A stretch of DNA of 64,000 nucleotides, from contig CAJNDT010000591.1 of NCBI GenBank assembly GCA_905221615.1, positions 1,075,825-1,139,824 on the forward strand, read 5' to 3'. A model generated the notes under the pieces. That model ran no database searches and was not told where the DNA came from. It worked only from the letters and a program-made list of their open reading frames with translations. Both the position numbers and the translations under genes were made by a program. The first letter of the stretch is position 1; every line of letters begins with the position of its first letter. This DNA comes from Symbiodinium sp. CCMP2592. Its lineage: Eukaryota > Sar > Dinophyceae > Suessiales > Symbiodiniaceae. Below are positions 1 to 10,500 of this stretch, one piece after another.

Positions 1-21
1 ACGTGGTCAGCAGTGAATCTT

Positions 22-294
22 TTAGACGTAAGCTTCGTCTCGGCATCGACATCGACAGCGCTTTTCGTCATAGCACTGCTGACTCCCTAATGCGTACACA
101 TTAATTAGGCTTTGGGCCACAAACCGCTGTGATTGATCCAGATCAAAGCCACTCATTGTATCGGCTCCGGTCTGTGAGAAGCCATCCTGAACCCTCTCCC
201 AAATCACGATTTCTATGGTTTTCCATGGTTTCTGTATGTATCCGTTTTTCGCATACGCAAGGCCAAAATCCATAAATGTAGCCTTCAGCGGCAA
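22..294 (-). CDS. Possible orphan exon, unrecognised protein
   Basis: An open frame of 90 codons on the minus strand reads as ordinary mixed protein (for example WERVQDGFSQTGADTMSGFD) and ends in an Arg/Cys-rich tail before a stop. The other frames are interrupted more often. I recognise no family and see no clear partner exon. It may be a terminal exon of a minus-strand gene that continues off the left edge, or chance. The Arg/Cys run comes from a GACATC-type simple repeat, which weakens the case. Confidence 0.22.
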   Translation of the reverse strand: MPLKATFMDFGLAYAKNGYIQKPWKTIEIVIWERVQDGFSQTGADTMSGFDLDQSQRFVAQSLINVYALGSQQCYDEKRCRCRCRDEAYV

Positions 295-334
295 CGTACG
301 CGAATGTAGGCAAATAGCGCCGACATTGGAGCAT

Positions 335-2019
335 CAGGGTAAGTATTCACCGGCCAATAAAACCCACATAGTGATGCAATTATAGGGGCTGGCAGAGCTT
401 GCAGCGGTTTTCGTAACACCGTCACCGACAGAGAAGGAATCACATCACTTCGGAAGTACAGATTAGGTAGCTTGTTTGGAAATCCCCAATCCCAACATCG
501 CCGACCTTACCGAGCAAAGCCAGTGCCTTCTCCTCTGCGAGGCGTTTTAATGGACTGCACTAGGTGTTTCTTTATCCATAGCAAAAAGGCTTTGGGCTCT
601 GTAAGTAAATGCTAACCCTAAACATTGTGCAAGGTTAGCCTTTACCGCAGCTGCCGTTTCATGGCAGGCCTACCATCGGGCAGGTGTTGTTTTTTTAGGG
701 TCATGGTTTTCGGGTGGTTATCAGGTTTCGATTCCGGTTTTAAGGTAAAGGGATCCGCAAGCAACTCAAAGTTTTGAGCATCACCAGTATCGGTTAGTGT
801 GGCACTCCATTATGTGAAGGACCTACTCATCTACGGTTAATATTGAACTGTCTAGTGAAGCCTGCTTTCAGTTTGGGGCACACAAAATTACGACGTACTG
901 CGTTATGCCCTTCTGCACATCCACTCTCCCCTGTATCATGTGAACCTGCGTGAAACTCGCCCTGGACCCTAAACCTACTTGAACTTCACCCTTTGAACCT
1001 AGACCCTAAACTCCATGCAATTGAATCCACGTTGAATTGCACTCCCACTCTACATTCAGGATGTAGTCCGTTCTGCATCGGAGGTTCACTCTTAGGACTG
1101 CATGAGGATTCGGGTCTAGGGTTTACAGTTAGTTTATTAAGAACCTTCGGATCTCTGTGTTTAGAAATGGCTTGGACAGCTGCAGCATACCCGCAACCGC
1201 ATGAACCCTCCCCCCCCATCTTATACAGTTCTGAACCTAGGTAGCTCAGGGTCTAGGGTTTAGTGCAGTTCCTTTTGGTTTTGTAAGTGGGTCTAAACAG
1301 GAATCACCCAACCTCTGACAAGCGGAACCCTAAACCAGGCGTGTAATTGCGCTTCAACACTTTACAGAGCTCAAAGTTCAGAGTTAAATGGATCCAGACC
1401 CTGAATTCTAGTACCTCGTTGGGGGTTTCATTTGGAGAGCTTGTTCATGGTCAAGATATTACCTATTGGCTGTAAACTCAACTTTTCAACTATTGGGTTT
1501 CTTATAAGGTAGTCGATTCTTAAAGTTTCAGCTTTTATTCCCTTGGCTCATGGTCAGGCTAGTAAAAGTATTGCAGGCACATAGCTTTCGAGGATCTCCG
1601 GATTGACTGTCGGCACCCTAAACCCTAGATCCTAAGGTTCAGGATTTAGGGTTTAGAGCATCGTATCAAAATCTATCGTCCCGAAGCTGTTTATACTGTT
1701 CTCTGGGCCTCACGCCTTCAACCATATATACTTATAGTATATACCTTATATACCTAACTGAATATCGAAACCTGAAATGACCCTAAACTATTCGAATTGG
1801 AGCCTCTGGATCGTACGCTGCGTTGACATGGACTGGCTTCCTCCAAAGTGTGATTCGGGTTTCGAGTTTAGGGTTGAGGTGGACATCCCTATGCCGGAAA
1901 GTGCTACCTATAAACCCTAAACCCCAAACCCTTCTGTGAGGTTCATACTTCAGAACGGAACCCCAGGCAGGGGCCAATCCGACATCCCCAAGCCTCGAAG
2001 TGCGCTCAGATGCAACGTT
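335..2019. other. Gene-poor stretch with degenerate telomere-like heptamers
   Basis: No convincing exon is seen. Single and short runs of CCCTAAA or TTTAGGG and one-base variants recur every few hundred bases (for example around 970-1020, 1255, 1620-1655 and 1915-1930). A dispersed repeat shared with 22.9-23.1 kb lies inside and is listed separately. Confidence 0.6.
1425..1545. repeat. Dispersed repeat, copy 1 (shared with 22960-23100)
   Basis: The segment holding GGCTGTAAACTCAACTTT and then CTTATAAGGTAGTCGATTCT recurs with few changes at about 23012-23092. The two copies also share weaker flanking similarity. I see no long terminal inverted repeat, unlike the hairpin families here, so this is a different class of dispersed element. 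Confidence 0.7.
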
Positions 2020-2026
2020 GCAAAGC

Positions 2027-2240
2027 CTACTTGGAGGTTCATGGGTAGTTATAAGGGTTCCTTTAAGGGTCCCCTGAAAGGGATCTATAGGGATTCTGTA
2101 AGGGTATGGGGCTAAGAGTCTACTTGGAGGTTCATGGGTAGTTATACGTGGGGTTATAAGTCCCCCAATATAGGTTATAACCATAATAGCTATCCTACTT
2201 ATAACCCTATACTTCTAGCTACCCATGAACCTCTAAGTAC
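2027..2240. repeat. Composite hairpin element, family B copy 1
   Basis: Bases 2120-2240 form an inverted repeat: the arm CTACTTGGAGGTTCATGGGT at the left is matched by its complement (ACCCATGAACCTC) at the right around an AT-rich centre. Directly before it (2027-2119) lies a second copy of the left arm in the same orientation, followed by GGGTTCC/CCTTTAAGGG-type sequence. The whole composite recurs at 6049-6255, and the first half recurs inverted at 41809-41916. Confidence 0.8.
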
Positions 2241-3290
2241 ACCCTCAAGCCGAAACCCCTTACATCCCACGTCAGGAGGCAGCCGGTCGGCCAATTGAGA
2301 CGAAACCCGCAGCTCCTAAACCCTAAACCCTAAGCCCCGAATCCCTAAATCCGAAAGTTCCAAACTTTGAACTCCTGAACTCCGAATCTCCCAGCACTGC
2401 TCATTGAGGTTTACTCTAAAAACCGCCTTGTGGAATATGGTCGTTAGGCCCAAAAGCCTGAAATTATGTGTCCTTAGAGCCTTTGGGTTAGGGTTCAGAA
2501 CGTGTCATCGATAACTACCAGTCGGGGGTAGGGGTAGGTGTAGAGCTGGTGGACACTCCACTACCCGACATCCCAAACCGCCACCGCGTTGTTGCAGGGC
2601 AACAAGGAGGTACAAGAAGATCGGTGCGACTTGGGTAGGGCCAGGGGCGGGTCTGCAAGGGGCAAGGATGCAGTGTGAGGGCTTGGGGGGACCTAATGTT
2701 TAGGTCTTCGGTGTTGGCGTTTCTTGTTCTTGTTGTTGTTGTTCTTGTTGTTGCTGTTGTTCTTGCTGTCGATGTTGCTGCTTTTGGTTCGTTGTTGCTT
2801 CTCTTGTGAAAAGGGGCACACGCAGCCTTGAAGGCTTGGGCTTAGAGCCGTTAGGAAGGTTGGGGTTCCTTTGTACCACGATGCGACAAGATCTCAGACC
2901 TATCTGTCTGATAAGGGCTTCTTCTATACTGGGTCCCGTCGTCTCTGCCGACTTTGCTTCAAATGTTAGGAACACGTGAAGCCAGAATGCATCTCATCCC
3001 TAGACCTAGTGACCATCAGCATCCCAGTAACCCATGATGCCAAATCCCAGACTCTACATCGTCAGTGCTAGCTTGAATCAAAGAAGTCGCACCTCTTAGC
3101 CCCACTACCCTCAGCACTACTGCCACCATCCTCACCCCCAAGCTCCGAAACCCCGAACCCTTCCCACTGCTATGAGTATCACCGCATAAAGCGTTCATCC
3201 ATCTACCGAACACACCCATGCGTTTCGTCTGGGTCTTCGCCGCAGCATATGGGTCTGCCGCATGGGCCGAGGCAGGCAGTGCTTGGGCTG
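2241..3290. other. Intergenic, heptamer remnants and a TTG/CTT-rich low-complexity tract
   Basis: No supported gene. About 2706-2795 is a low-complexity TTG/TTC tract that gives a Gln/Glu-rich artefact on the minus strand. Heptamers occur near 2318-2335. Around 3225-3300 a Gly/Ala-rich open stretch precedes a hairpin element, but I cannot assign it. Confidence 0.5.
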
Positions 3291-3412
3291 TACTTAAAGG
3301 ATCATGGGACTTAGTAACTAGGGTTACAATTAGGGTAGCGCTGCTTATAACTACTTACAACCCCAATTATAAGGTACTTATAACCTTACTAAGTCCCACG
3401 ATCCTCCAAGTA
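3291..3412. repeat. Hairpin (MITE-like) element, family C copy 1
   Basis: The left arm TACTTAAAGGATCATGGGAC pairs with the right arm GTCCCACGATCCTCCAAGTA around about 80 bp of AT-rich sequence. Other copies with the same arms lie at 18637-18754, 24174-24303, 25845-25970 and 34718-34845. No coding capacity; presumably a non-autonomous DNA transposon. Confidence 0.8.
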
Positions 3413-3616
3413 GGCTTGCACATTGTGGTACTTCGTGGTAGTCCGTCAACGGGTTCTGGAAACAGTTGTAGAAATTCAGGAACAAAGCACGTCACAAGCT
3501 TGTACATAGCATGCATGAGTCATGCGTGCTATGTACAAGTTTGTGTTTTTTTCTGTAAATACGTATGTACACATATGTATACTTCATAATTGTGCATCTA
3601 GATATTGCATCTGTGC

Positions 3617-3989
3617 TTGCGTATGTATGTATGTATGTATGTATGTTTGTTTGTATGTATGTATGTATGTATGTGTGTATGTATGTATGTATGTATGCAT
3701 GTATGCATGTATGTATGTATGTATGTGTATGTAAGTATGTGTGTTTGTATGTATGTATGTGTGTGTATGTATGTATGTATGTATGTATGTATGTATGTGT
3801 ATGTGTATGTATGTATGTATGTATGTATGTATGTATGTATGTACGCATGTATGCATGTACACAGGCATGTATGCATGTGTGTATTTATGTATGCATGTAC
3901 ATTTACACCATATATATATATATATATACACATACATAGACATATACATATACATATACATAAACATATACATATACATATATATATAT

Positions 3990-4053
<64 letters not shown>

Positions 4054-4279
4054 GCATATACATATACATATACATATACATATATATGTATATGTACATG
4101 TACATGTACATGTACATGTACATACATACGTACACATACACATACATATATGTATATGTACATATACACATGTAGTGCATGCATGCATGCATGCATGCAT
4201 GTATGTATGTATGCATGCATGTATACCTGTACGCATGTATGCATGCATGGATGTATGCATGCATGGATGTATGTATGTC
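3617..4279. repeat. Large compound microsatellite (TATG, ACATAT, ATGC)
   Basis: About 660 bp of tetranucleotide and hexanucleotide repeats: GTAT runs at 3617-3850, TA and ACATAT runs at 3910-4085, GTACAT runs at 4095-4125 and ATGC runs at 4175-4265. The GTAT block is partly complementary to the later ATAC block, so the array could fold on itself. Long open frames rich in Cys/Met/Tyr/Val or His/Ile/Thr on both strands are products of the repeat, not genes. Confidence 0.95.
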
Positions 4280-4689
4280 AAGTTTAGGGGCAGATGGGTA
4301 AATGCCTACTGTGCACCTTTCCACCCTTCTCAGGGCTGGACACGGGGTGAGCACGCGGACTGCGTGGCGCAGTTCCCCGACTGTCGCATGTTCGCAATTA
4401 ATTAAGCATGTGGATGTTGAGGGGTAGTGACGGGTAGTGCCTAAGCCCCAAGCCCAAAACCCCAAGCCCTAAGTTAGACAATGCTTTAAACCCTAAATTG
4501 AACCCTGGCTTCAAACTTTGTAACTTGAAAATCTACAGAACCTTGAACCTTATATGAACACTAAGCCCTAAACTACACCTGCAACCCTAAGCCCGAAACC
4601 CGAGAAATACGCATGGCCCTCAGTGGTGCGTGGCCGCTGTGGACGTTGAGACCCCACTCCTCCAGGCGCCGCTGTTGAAAAGAAAAGAA
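4280..4689. other. Intergenic sequence with heptamer remnants
   Basis: CCCTAA-type fragments are abundant from 4440 to 4610. The sequence at 4300-4400 is less repetitive but gives no convincing exon. Confidence 0.5.
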
Positions 4690-4798
4690 CCCAGAGAGCC
4701 CATTAGCCCTTAATTAAGGAATATGGCTTAAATTATACAGGGCTTCATATTACGATGTAAGCTATATTCCTGAATTAAGGGTATTGGGCTCTCTGGGA
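4690..4798. repeat. Hairpin element, family E copy 1
   Basis: The left arm CCCAGAGAGCCC followed by TTAATTAAGGAATATGGC pairs with the right arm (CTATATTCCTGAATTAAGGG, then GGGCTCTCTGGG). The second copy, with an insertion, is at 8432-8640. Confidence 0.85.
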
Positions 4799-4978
4799 AA
4801 AGCAGCGGCAAGATAAAACTCATGTTGCTCAAGGTTCCTCAATTTGTTCGCTCGAGGTGCATTACTTGATTTGGGTTCTGGCTGATCAATACGGCCCCGT
4901 ACGGCCTTAGTGTGTTTCCGAAGAGGTCGAGCCACCGAAACAAGGTCACCCAAAATTGGCCCTGATAAAGAGCCCCTT

Positions 4979-5089
4979 GCCCAAAGGGTCCAAAGTACCG
5001 ATATAGTAGAATGTAGGGTTTCTATATTAGGAATTACTATTATGATTTTGGGAAGTAGTCCCCATAACAGTACATAGGACCCTTTGGGT
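4979..5089. repeat. Hairpin element, family N copy 1
   Basis: The arms CCCAAAGGGTCCAAAGTACC and GTACATAGGACCCTTTGGG flank about 70 bp that includes GAATGTAGGGTTTCTATA. Copy 2, at 13107-13223, has the same arms and a similar core. Confidence 0.85.
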
Positions 5090-5099
5090 TGATCTTGAG

Positions 5100-5850
5100 G
5101 CATTGATGCCATCGTCGCCCAGGGACAGCCCGAGGCACTCTTGACATGACTCCGGGTTCTGGTTGGGGTTCAAGGAAGCATTAGGGTTTAGGGTTTAGGG
5201 TTTTACCCGAAAATGCAGGCGGAGAAGGTATTGGCAGCATTCCCATCGAATTCCAGTCCCTGACAATTGAGGCTTGAGGGCCTTGTTGGGATCAATAAGC
5301 GTGTGAGGGTTTCGGGATGTTTCGGGTTCAGGGTCCAAGGCTTACGGGTCAGTGTTTTAGGGTTTAGGGATTTCTGTTGCCAGAGTCTAGAGTTAGGCGT
5401 AGCACTTAGGGTTTAGGGTAATTTTCTTGTCGGGGTGTGCGGTTTGGGACCTGAGGTCAGGAATTTACACAACCAGATTCCAGCGTTTAGGCTTCAGGGT
5501 ATCCTAGAAGATCCATGCGCTGCAGCTCCAGCACCCTAGACCCTAAGTGGCGCCGAGAAGTCCACACATCGCATTCCACCCGATTCGTTCTGAATCCTCT
5601 AGACCGCCTCTCATAGCCTTATAGTGGGTAGTCCAAGGCGGTTTAGGAGAAAAGGCGAGGTTCAAGTTTAGGTTCATGGTTTAGGATGTCGTCTAGCGGG
5701 TGCAAATATGAATACAAGGGTGACGCGGTGACGCATGATTGTGTAGTTTTCGTGAACTCTAAACCCTAAGCCCTGAACCCTATTCTGGTACAGGCTCGTA
5801 AAGCAGACCCGTGTAGATCGTAAAGCCTGAAAACCCTCGAATCTCAAAGC
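5100..5850. other. Intergenic, heptamer-rich
   Basis: TTTAGGG-type units cluster around 5165-5205, 5320-5425 and 5640-5690. No exon that I can support. Confidence 0.5.
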
Positions 5851-5978
5851 TTCCTTTTTTTTTAGGAGGCCAAAAGGGGTTTTAGCCTATGGGGGTTTAG
5901 TACGCGTCATAGGGATCATATTAAGGAATCCCTACCTCGAGAATCTTAAACCCCCCCTTTGGCCTCCCATCCTTTTTG
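5851..5978. repeat. Hairpin element, family M (single copy here)
   Basis: The left arm around TTTTTTTTTAGGAGGCCAAA, then GGGGTTT, pairs with the right arm around AAACCCCCCCTTTGGCCTCC. The centre is short and AT-rich. I see no second copy in this window. Confidence 0.7.
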
Positions 5979-6048
5979 TCAGGAGGCGGTGGCCTACGGA
6001 ATCCTGCAGGCGCGGTGCTTGAGTTCCTTGTTCTGGACCTTTACCCAT

Positions 6049-6255
6049 ACTTGGAGGTTCATGGGTTGTTATAAGGGTTCCTTTAAGGGTCTCTTTAAGG
6101 GGATCTGTAGGGATTCTATAAGGGTTTGGGGTTTAGGGTCTACTTGGAGGTTCATGGGTAGTTCTAAGTGGGGTTATAAGTCCCGTACAGGTGGTTATGA
6201 CCATAGTTATCCTACTTTCCACCCTACCTTTAACTACCCGTGAACCTCCAAGTAG
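6049..6255. repeat. Composite hairpin element, family B copy 2
   Basis: It has the same organisation as 2027-2240: a lone left arm with a GGGTTCCTTTAAGGGTC-type spacer, then a full inverted repeat (6140-6255) with arms CTACTTGGAGGTTCATGGGT and its complement. The shared half-plus-whole structure shows that the composite itself has been copied. Confidence 0.8.
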
Positions 6256-6342
6256 GCTTCATAGTAGTTCCTTTTTGGGGCTTCCTATCTAGACTCTAGA
6301 CTCCTATAAGGTAGCCCCCCAAAAAAGGAAGTACTATGAAGT
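6256..6342. repeat. Hairpin element, family D copy 1 (abutting family B)
   Basis: The arms GGCTTCATAGTAGTTCCTTT and the complement of it at 6320-6340 surround CTATCTAGACTCTAGACTCC. The element starts exactly where the family B element ends, so one may have inserted at the end of the other. Confidence 0.8.
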
Positions 6343-6983
6343 CTATATGGCTACAGTGAGCGCCAGAAAGTTTTAACATGAAGTAAGGATTCAGGATGAT
6401 TAGAGCAGCGAGGCCCCATACTTCACTCTAAGGGCATAAGGATAATGATGTCTGGCTCCTACGTTAGAGCAGCTCGTATGATACATGAGGGGGCTTGTTT
6501 GGATTACGGTTGACGATTGAATCTGCGGTACAAAAACGCCACTGCCATAGCTATAAACAGCGTACTCTTACAATGGAGTGAATTAAGGAACCCCCGACCC
6601 GTGCGAGTGCGGCCGGAAATCCTGCGATAGTCTTGGAGTGTTGCTGGCTGAGGGGACAAGGGTCTTGATCTTCATTGCCGTTCGGAGGATTCTTATTACA
6701 AGCACCCTTAACCTCCAGATCGGCACCTAATGGCCCTAATAAGCAGGAACCTCCACACCCCAACACCTAAACCCTTAACCCGCATATGCCATGGGCATGC
6801 AGCGCATGAACCCCAAACACTTGCCGGCCTGGCCGTAATCGGAACATGCTCATCATTGCTCGCTCAGCCTTGCTTGAACCTGTTTCGCAAGTATGATGGA
6901 GGAACGGGTGAGCCGTTTCTTTGTGTTTCAACAAGTAAAGGGTGGGTCGCTCTGTTTGTCTGTGTGTGTCTGTCTCATGCGAG

Positions 6984-7148
6984 GGGCACACGGAAGATGT
7001 ACTCGGTCTGGTTGTTCGTCTACTAGGTGCAGAGCTGCATGCTTATTGGTGTCTGCGCAGTCCTGGCTGGCTTCACTTTACCTCGATGGAGAAGGTGGGC
7101 GATTCACGGCAAGATGTCCATGCCGTGTTTTCGTTGGAAGAGGGCTAG
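6984..7148 (+). CDS. Possible terminal exon, unrecognised
   Basis: After a plausible acceptor (ATGCGAG then GG) the plus strand is open for 54 codons to a TAG. The reading is well mixed: it begins GHTEDVLGLVVRLLGAEL and contains SMEKVGDSRQDVHAVFS. No family is recognised, and the upstream sequence is a TGTCTG-type low-complexity run, possibly the intron end. Another plus frame is also open here, so the frame choice rests on composition only. Confidence 0.3.
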   Translation, partial: GHTEDVLGLVVRLLGAELHAYWCLRSPGWLHFTSMEKVGDSRQDVHAVFSLEEG

Positions 7149-7149
7149 T

Positions 7150-8430
7150 GACGGCTAGTGGTCAGGTGGCATGAAAGCAAAGCTGAAGCCGAAGCTGCAC
7201 ACCCGTATGAGCCCTAAACCGTGTAAGCCCTAAACCAGACTCTAAGTCTCTATTGCGAGGAGTGGGGTTGATGCGATGGGTATATCGGCGCATTCCTGCT
7301 TGTGCCTGGTTCCGATCTTCTCCGTTCTCCTTCCGGGACCCACAGAGGCAGTTGAATGTAGAAGGTATACGGTATCCATATTTCCGCGTCTCTCCTAAAC
7401 TGACTCTTCTAGGGTTTGCCTAAACCCCGAACCCTGACCTACGGTCTTCGATCGAGTCTTCGTCCGTATGGCCTTGTTTGTGTTGTGGTTTAAAAGGCTC
7501 AGAACCGTATCAACCCCCCACAAGATATTATGCATGACCTGCAGTGAACACATGAAGGTCCTCAGCTGGTCTTCAGGGCCCAGTAAGCTTCTGCAGGATC
7601 CAAGGTTCGGTCAAGAATTCTGCAATGCGTGTTCATAGCCTTGTCGTGATTCTTATTCTTAGCACGGTGGTTGTTATTCAGGAGTTTCGAATCGTTTTCA
7701 TATTACGAATCTAATATAATCCTATGATCACTGCTAGCGGTGCTGATCTATGCTGTTATCATTGTCAATGTCGTGATTACTATCACATCATATATGGACT
7801 TTACGGTTTAGGGTTTAGTACCAGGCTAAGCCCTGAACTTCTAAACCCAAGAACCCTTAAGCCCCAAACCCTGAACCCGAAGCAAACACAAGAACCCGAA
7901 ACCCCCAAACCTCTAAGCCCTAATGAAACCCTACACCCGATCCTGAGCCGCTAAGCCCCAAACCCTAAACCCGAAACACATGAGCCTCTAAACCCTAAGA
8001 TGCCAATCTTGCAGGCGGGGCTCCTTCTTTGGCGGAAGATCGGGATCTCCGGAAGGCTGCAACCTCAAGCTTCATAGCTGGATTGGGGTTCCGTTTAAGG
8101 ATTCAATCAAGGGGCTCGATGATCGAGCTCTAGAAATCCCTGAATTCGAATAGGTTCTCAGGTCATTATATAAAAACATTGTGGTGGCAGGTACTTCACG
8201 ATACTACTACAATCAGGAACCCGAAGGAATCAGACTTGAACGTGCAGCTGCGGGCAGGCACATGTTCACGGTCCAGCAAGCGGCATTATCATGAAAGAGT
8301 TTGTGCAGTTGTAACCACATTGTAACCCCCTCGGGAGGTGTAGATTTGGGATCCAACAAAGCTTCACCCGAAATTCTAAACCGCAGACCCTAAACCATAG
8401 CTGAGCCCTGCCATCGCAGCCACCTCAAAA
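7150..8430. other. Intergenic, heptamer fragments
   Basis: Heptamers are dense at 7800-8000 and around 8380. No exon supported. There is one palindrome-rich patch near 8125-8160 (CTCGATGATCGAGCTC). Confidence 0.5.
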
Positions 8431-8431
8431 G

Positions 8432-8640
8432 CCCCAGAGAGCCCAACACCCCTTAATTAAGGAATATAGCTTAAATAACAATATGAAGCCCTGTATAATT
8501 TAAGCCATATTCCTTAATCAAGGGATACTGGAGCCCCGTAAACCCTAAACCCTATAGATCCCTTAACGGAACCCTGAAGGATCCCTTTAAAGGAGCCCCC
8601 GGTATATTCCTTAATTAAGGGGATTAAGGGCTCTCTGGGG
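8432..8640. repeat. Hairpin element, family E copy 2, with nested insertion
   Basis: The outer arms CCCCAGAGAGCCCAACACCC and the complementary right end (GGGCTCTCTGGGG) match copy 1 at 4690-4798. Within it, about 8530-8600, lie CCCTAAACCC and a CCTTAACGGAACCC / CCTTTAAAGGAGCC stretch absent from copy 1, so this copy looks interrupted by telomere-like and other repeat sequence. Part of the inner arm (CCTTAATTAAGG) occurs three times. Confidence 0.75.
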
Positions 8641-8731
8641 CCGTCGGATCAGGGCACGCTGCAGCACCTCTTGCGACTGGCTGTGGCATGACTGCAGACC
8701 AAAGCACAAACTCGATTGCTTGAAGGGTCGA

Positions 8732-8831
8732 CATATGGGAGTTTCCGAAATTAGGGGTACCTGTTTGGGGAGGAAGGATCCTGCTATTTAGGGTACTATA
8801 TTAGGGTCCCCAATTTTCGGAAACTCCCATG
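8732..8831. repeat. Hairpin element, family G copy 1
   Basis: The arms ACATATGGGAGTTTCCGAAA and the complement (TTTCGGAAACTCCCATGT) surround a centre that includes AGGATCCTGCTATTTAGGGT. Further copies are at 39155-39266 and 42067-42165, sharing GGTACC-type and AGGATCCT-type core motifs. Confidence 0.85.
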
Positions 8832-9334
8832 TCGGTTTAACGTGTTTAGGGCGCGGTTGAGGGTTGTTCGGATTTGGTGGTTTTTGAGTGTTTGGCGTCT
8901 ACGTGTTAGGGACTCGGGGTTGAGAGGTTCAGGGTTCAGGTTTAGCCATTCATCGTTTAGAGCATCGCGTTTAAAAGCCCTAAGCCCTGGTTTCAGGTTG
9001 CTGTGTAGCCTGGGGCCACTGTTTTGGTGCACACCTCAAGGAGGTAGGTGCTGGACCTGCTGGCAAGCGGAGAAAGGGCCACTGCATCTTGAAAAAAAAC
9101 CCCGAACTCTAAACCCCCAAACTATCTAAACCGCAAACTTCTCGGCTTTTAAGATTTTGCACCGCGGGATGGCTTGGGGCTTGGGGTGTGAAGCTTGCTG
9201 GGAGTGTCCGCCCTTCCTAAGCCCGGGTGGTATTCGGGACCCCCCTCAAAGGGGATAGTCGAGAGGGCTTATATCAAACCCTAAACCCTAAACCTCTCAA
9301 CCCTCAACCCTGTCTATATCCCCAACCCCCAGCT

Positions 9335-9372
<38 letters not shown>
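9335..9372. repeat. (CA)n microsatellite
   Basis: About 19 CA dinucleotides, uninterrupted. Confidence 0.95.
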
Positions 9373-9376
<4 letters not shown>

Positions 9377-9681
9377 CTAAACTTTGCAGCGATGACATAA
9401 TCACGCCTGAACACCTTGAGCAATCTGGGGTCCAGGTACACCCAGAACCACAAATCATGGTCAGGTAGGCCCTTGATCAAGAGTCAGTTTCCAAGTTAGT
9501 AATTCAGGGGTCATAACAAGGATCCAGCAGACAGGCCCTGAAAGAAAAACGGATTGGTTAATCGGGGGCTCAAAATTAACCCGCACAGTCCTCTCTAATC
9601 AATCATACGCCCTCGCGGCTTTGGTGTTGGTAGCTTTTGCGGATGTGGCTGGATTTCGGCGAGGAATCAATTGACTTCTGA

Positions 9682-10070
9682 GCAATTTTGCCAGCGCGAC
9701 TTATACCGCTTTTGCAGCTGGTGGCATGCGTGGGCACGCAGGTCTTGCTCTACCACCTGGCCATCCGACGCACCGGCTGCACCAAATCCAAACTCGTCTT
9801 GCGCCGGGCCATGGGCACCTCGTCTGGGTGAAGTCCCTTCAGATGAACGGGGCTCAATGGTAACTACTTCCAAGGAAGGCCTGTCGCGACGGCGACATTC
9901 TGTTCGTTCTGTACGCTCACTGGCCCTGCCATGCAATCCTGTTGGCGTCCCGGAAGCTGTCTAAGACCAGCTCTTCCTTGGGCTTGAGCTTGTGGCCACT
10001 CTACCGTGGTCAGGCTGCGGCCATGGCCTTGTGGCCGAGAAGCCCCAGGATATCCGTCGGCCGGCTTTGA
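9682..10070 (+). CDS. Probable two-exon gene fragment, hydrophobic, unrecognised
   Basis: Exon a (about 9682-9807) reads as a hydrophobic segment (LIPLLQLVACVGTQVLLYHL) followed by a basic stretch. A GC donor after CGCCGG at 9808 and an acceptor GGAAG before 9879 keep phase 0 into exon b (9879-10070). Exon b is open for 63 codons to a TGA (DGDILFVLYAHWPCHAILLA, then a Ser/Leu-rich stretch). The splice style (exon edge followed by GC; acceptor AG then G) matches the better genes in this window. The minus strand is also open across 9667-9936 and 9864-10100, so the strand is not certain. I recognise no family; two membrane-type segments would fit a small membrane protein. Upstream exons would be needed. 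Confidence 0.38.
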
Positions 10071-10089
10071 AGCGAAGTCCCTTAACCCC

Positions 10090-10435
10090 TCAGCCCCCAA
10101 CCCTAAACCCCAAAACCCGTAGATCCATTATAAGCCCTATATGCCCTAAAACCCAAAACCCTTAACCCCTTCGCAAACCCCCCAAAACGTACACCCCCAA
10201 ACCCTGAACCCTTAAACTTTCAATCCCTAAGCCCGAAACCGCTAAACCCCGATTCCCTAAATCCCTAAACCCTATAAGCCGTTTTAGGGTTTAGGGTTTC
10301 TAAGCCCTAAGCCAAGGTCATCGCCGAATCTCGTTCTGGTCTGGCCTTGGCGGAAGCTTGGCGAAACACGGGGAACAAGACAACGGACGATAGGCGTAGG
10401 TTTAGGATTTAGGCGTTAGGGTTTAGAGTTTACCC
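10090..10435. repeat. Degenerate CCCTAAA array
   Basis: At least a dozen CCCTAAA, CCCCAAA and CCCGAAA units lie in loose tandem at 10090-10300, ending in a small inverted junction (CCCTAAACC ... GGTTTAGGG) at about 10267-10290. Confidence 0.8.
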
Positions 10436-10500
10436 TAAGGCCCCAAAGTAGTTCCTTTTTGGGGTTCATATATAGAAAAAGGAACTACTTTGGGGCCTTA
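10436..10500. repeat. Small hairpin element related to family D
   Basis: A near-perfect palindrome of about 65 bp: TAAGGCCCCAAAGTAGTTCC with its complement at the right, enclosing TTCATATATAG. It shares GTAGTTCCTTTTTGGGG with the family D elements at 6256, 17246, 18821, 36024 and 37865. Confidence 0.85.

Noticed and set aside
3260..3300. A Gly-Ser-Ala-Trp stretch resembling the C-terminus of light-harvesting proteins
   Set aside because: Only a few residues match, and it lies 19 kb upstream of the gene; most likely coincidence.
3492..4465. Several long open frames on both strands (Cys/Met/Val/Tyr-rich and His/Ile/Thr-rich)
   Set aside because: They are translations of tetranucleotide repeats and have no protein-like complexity.
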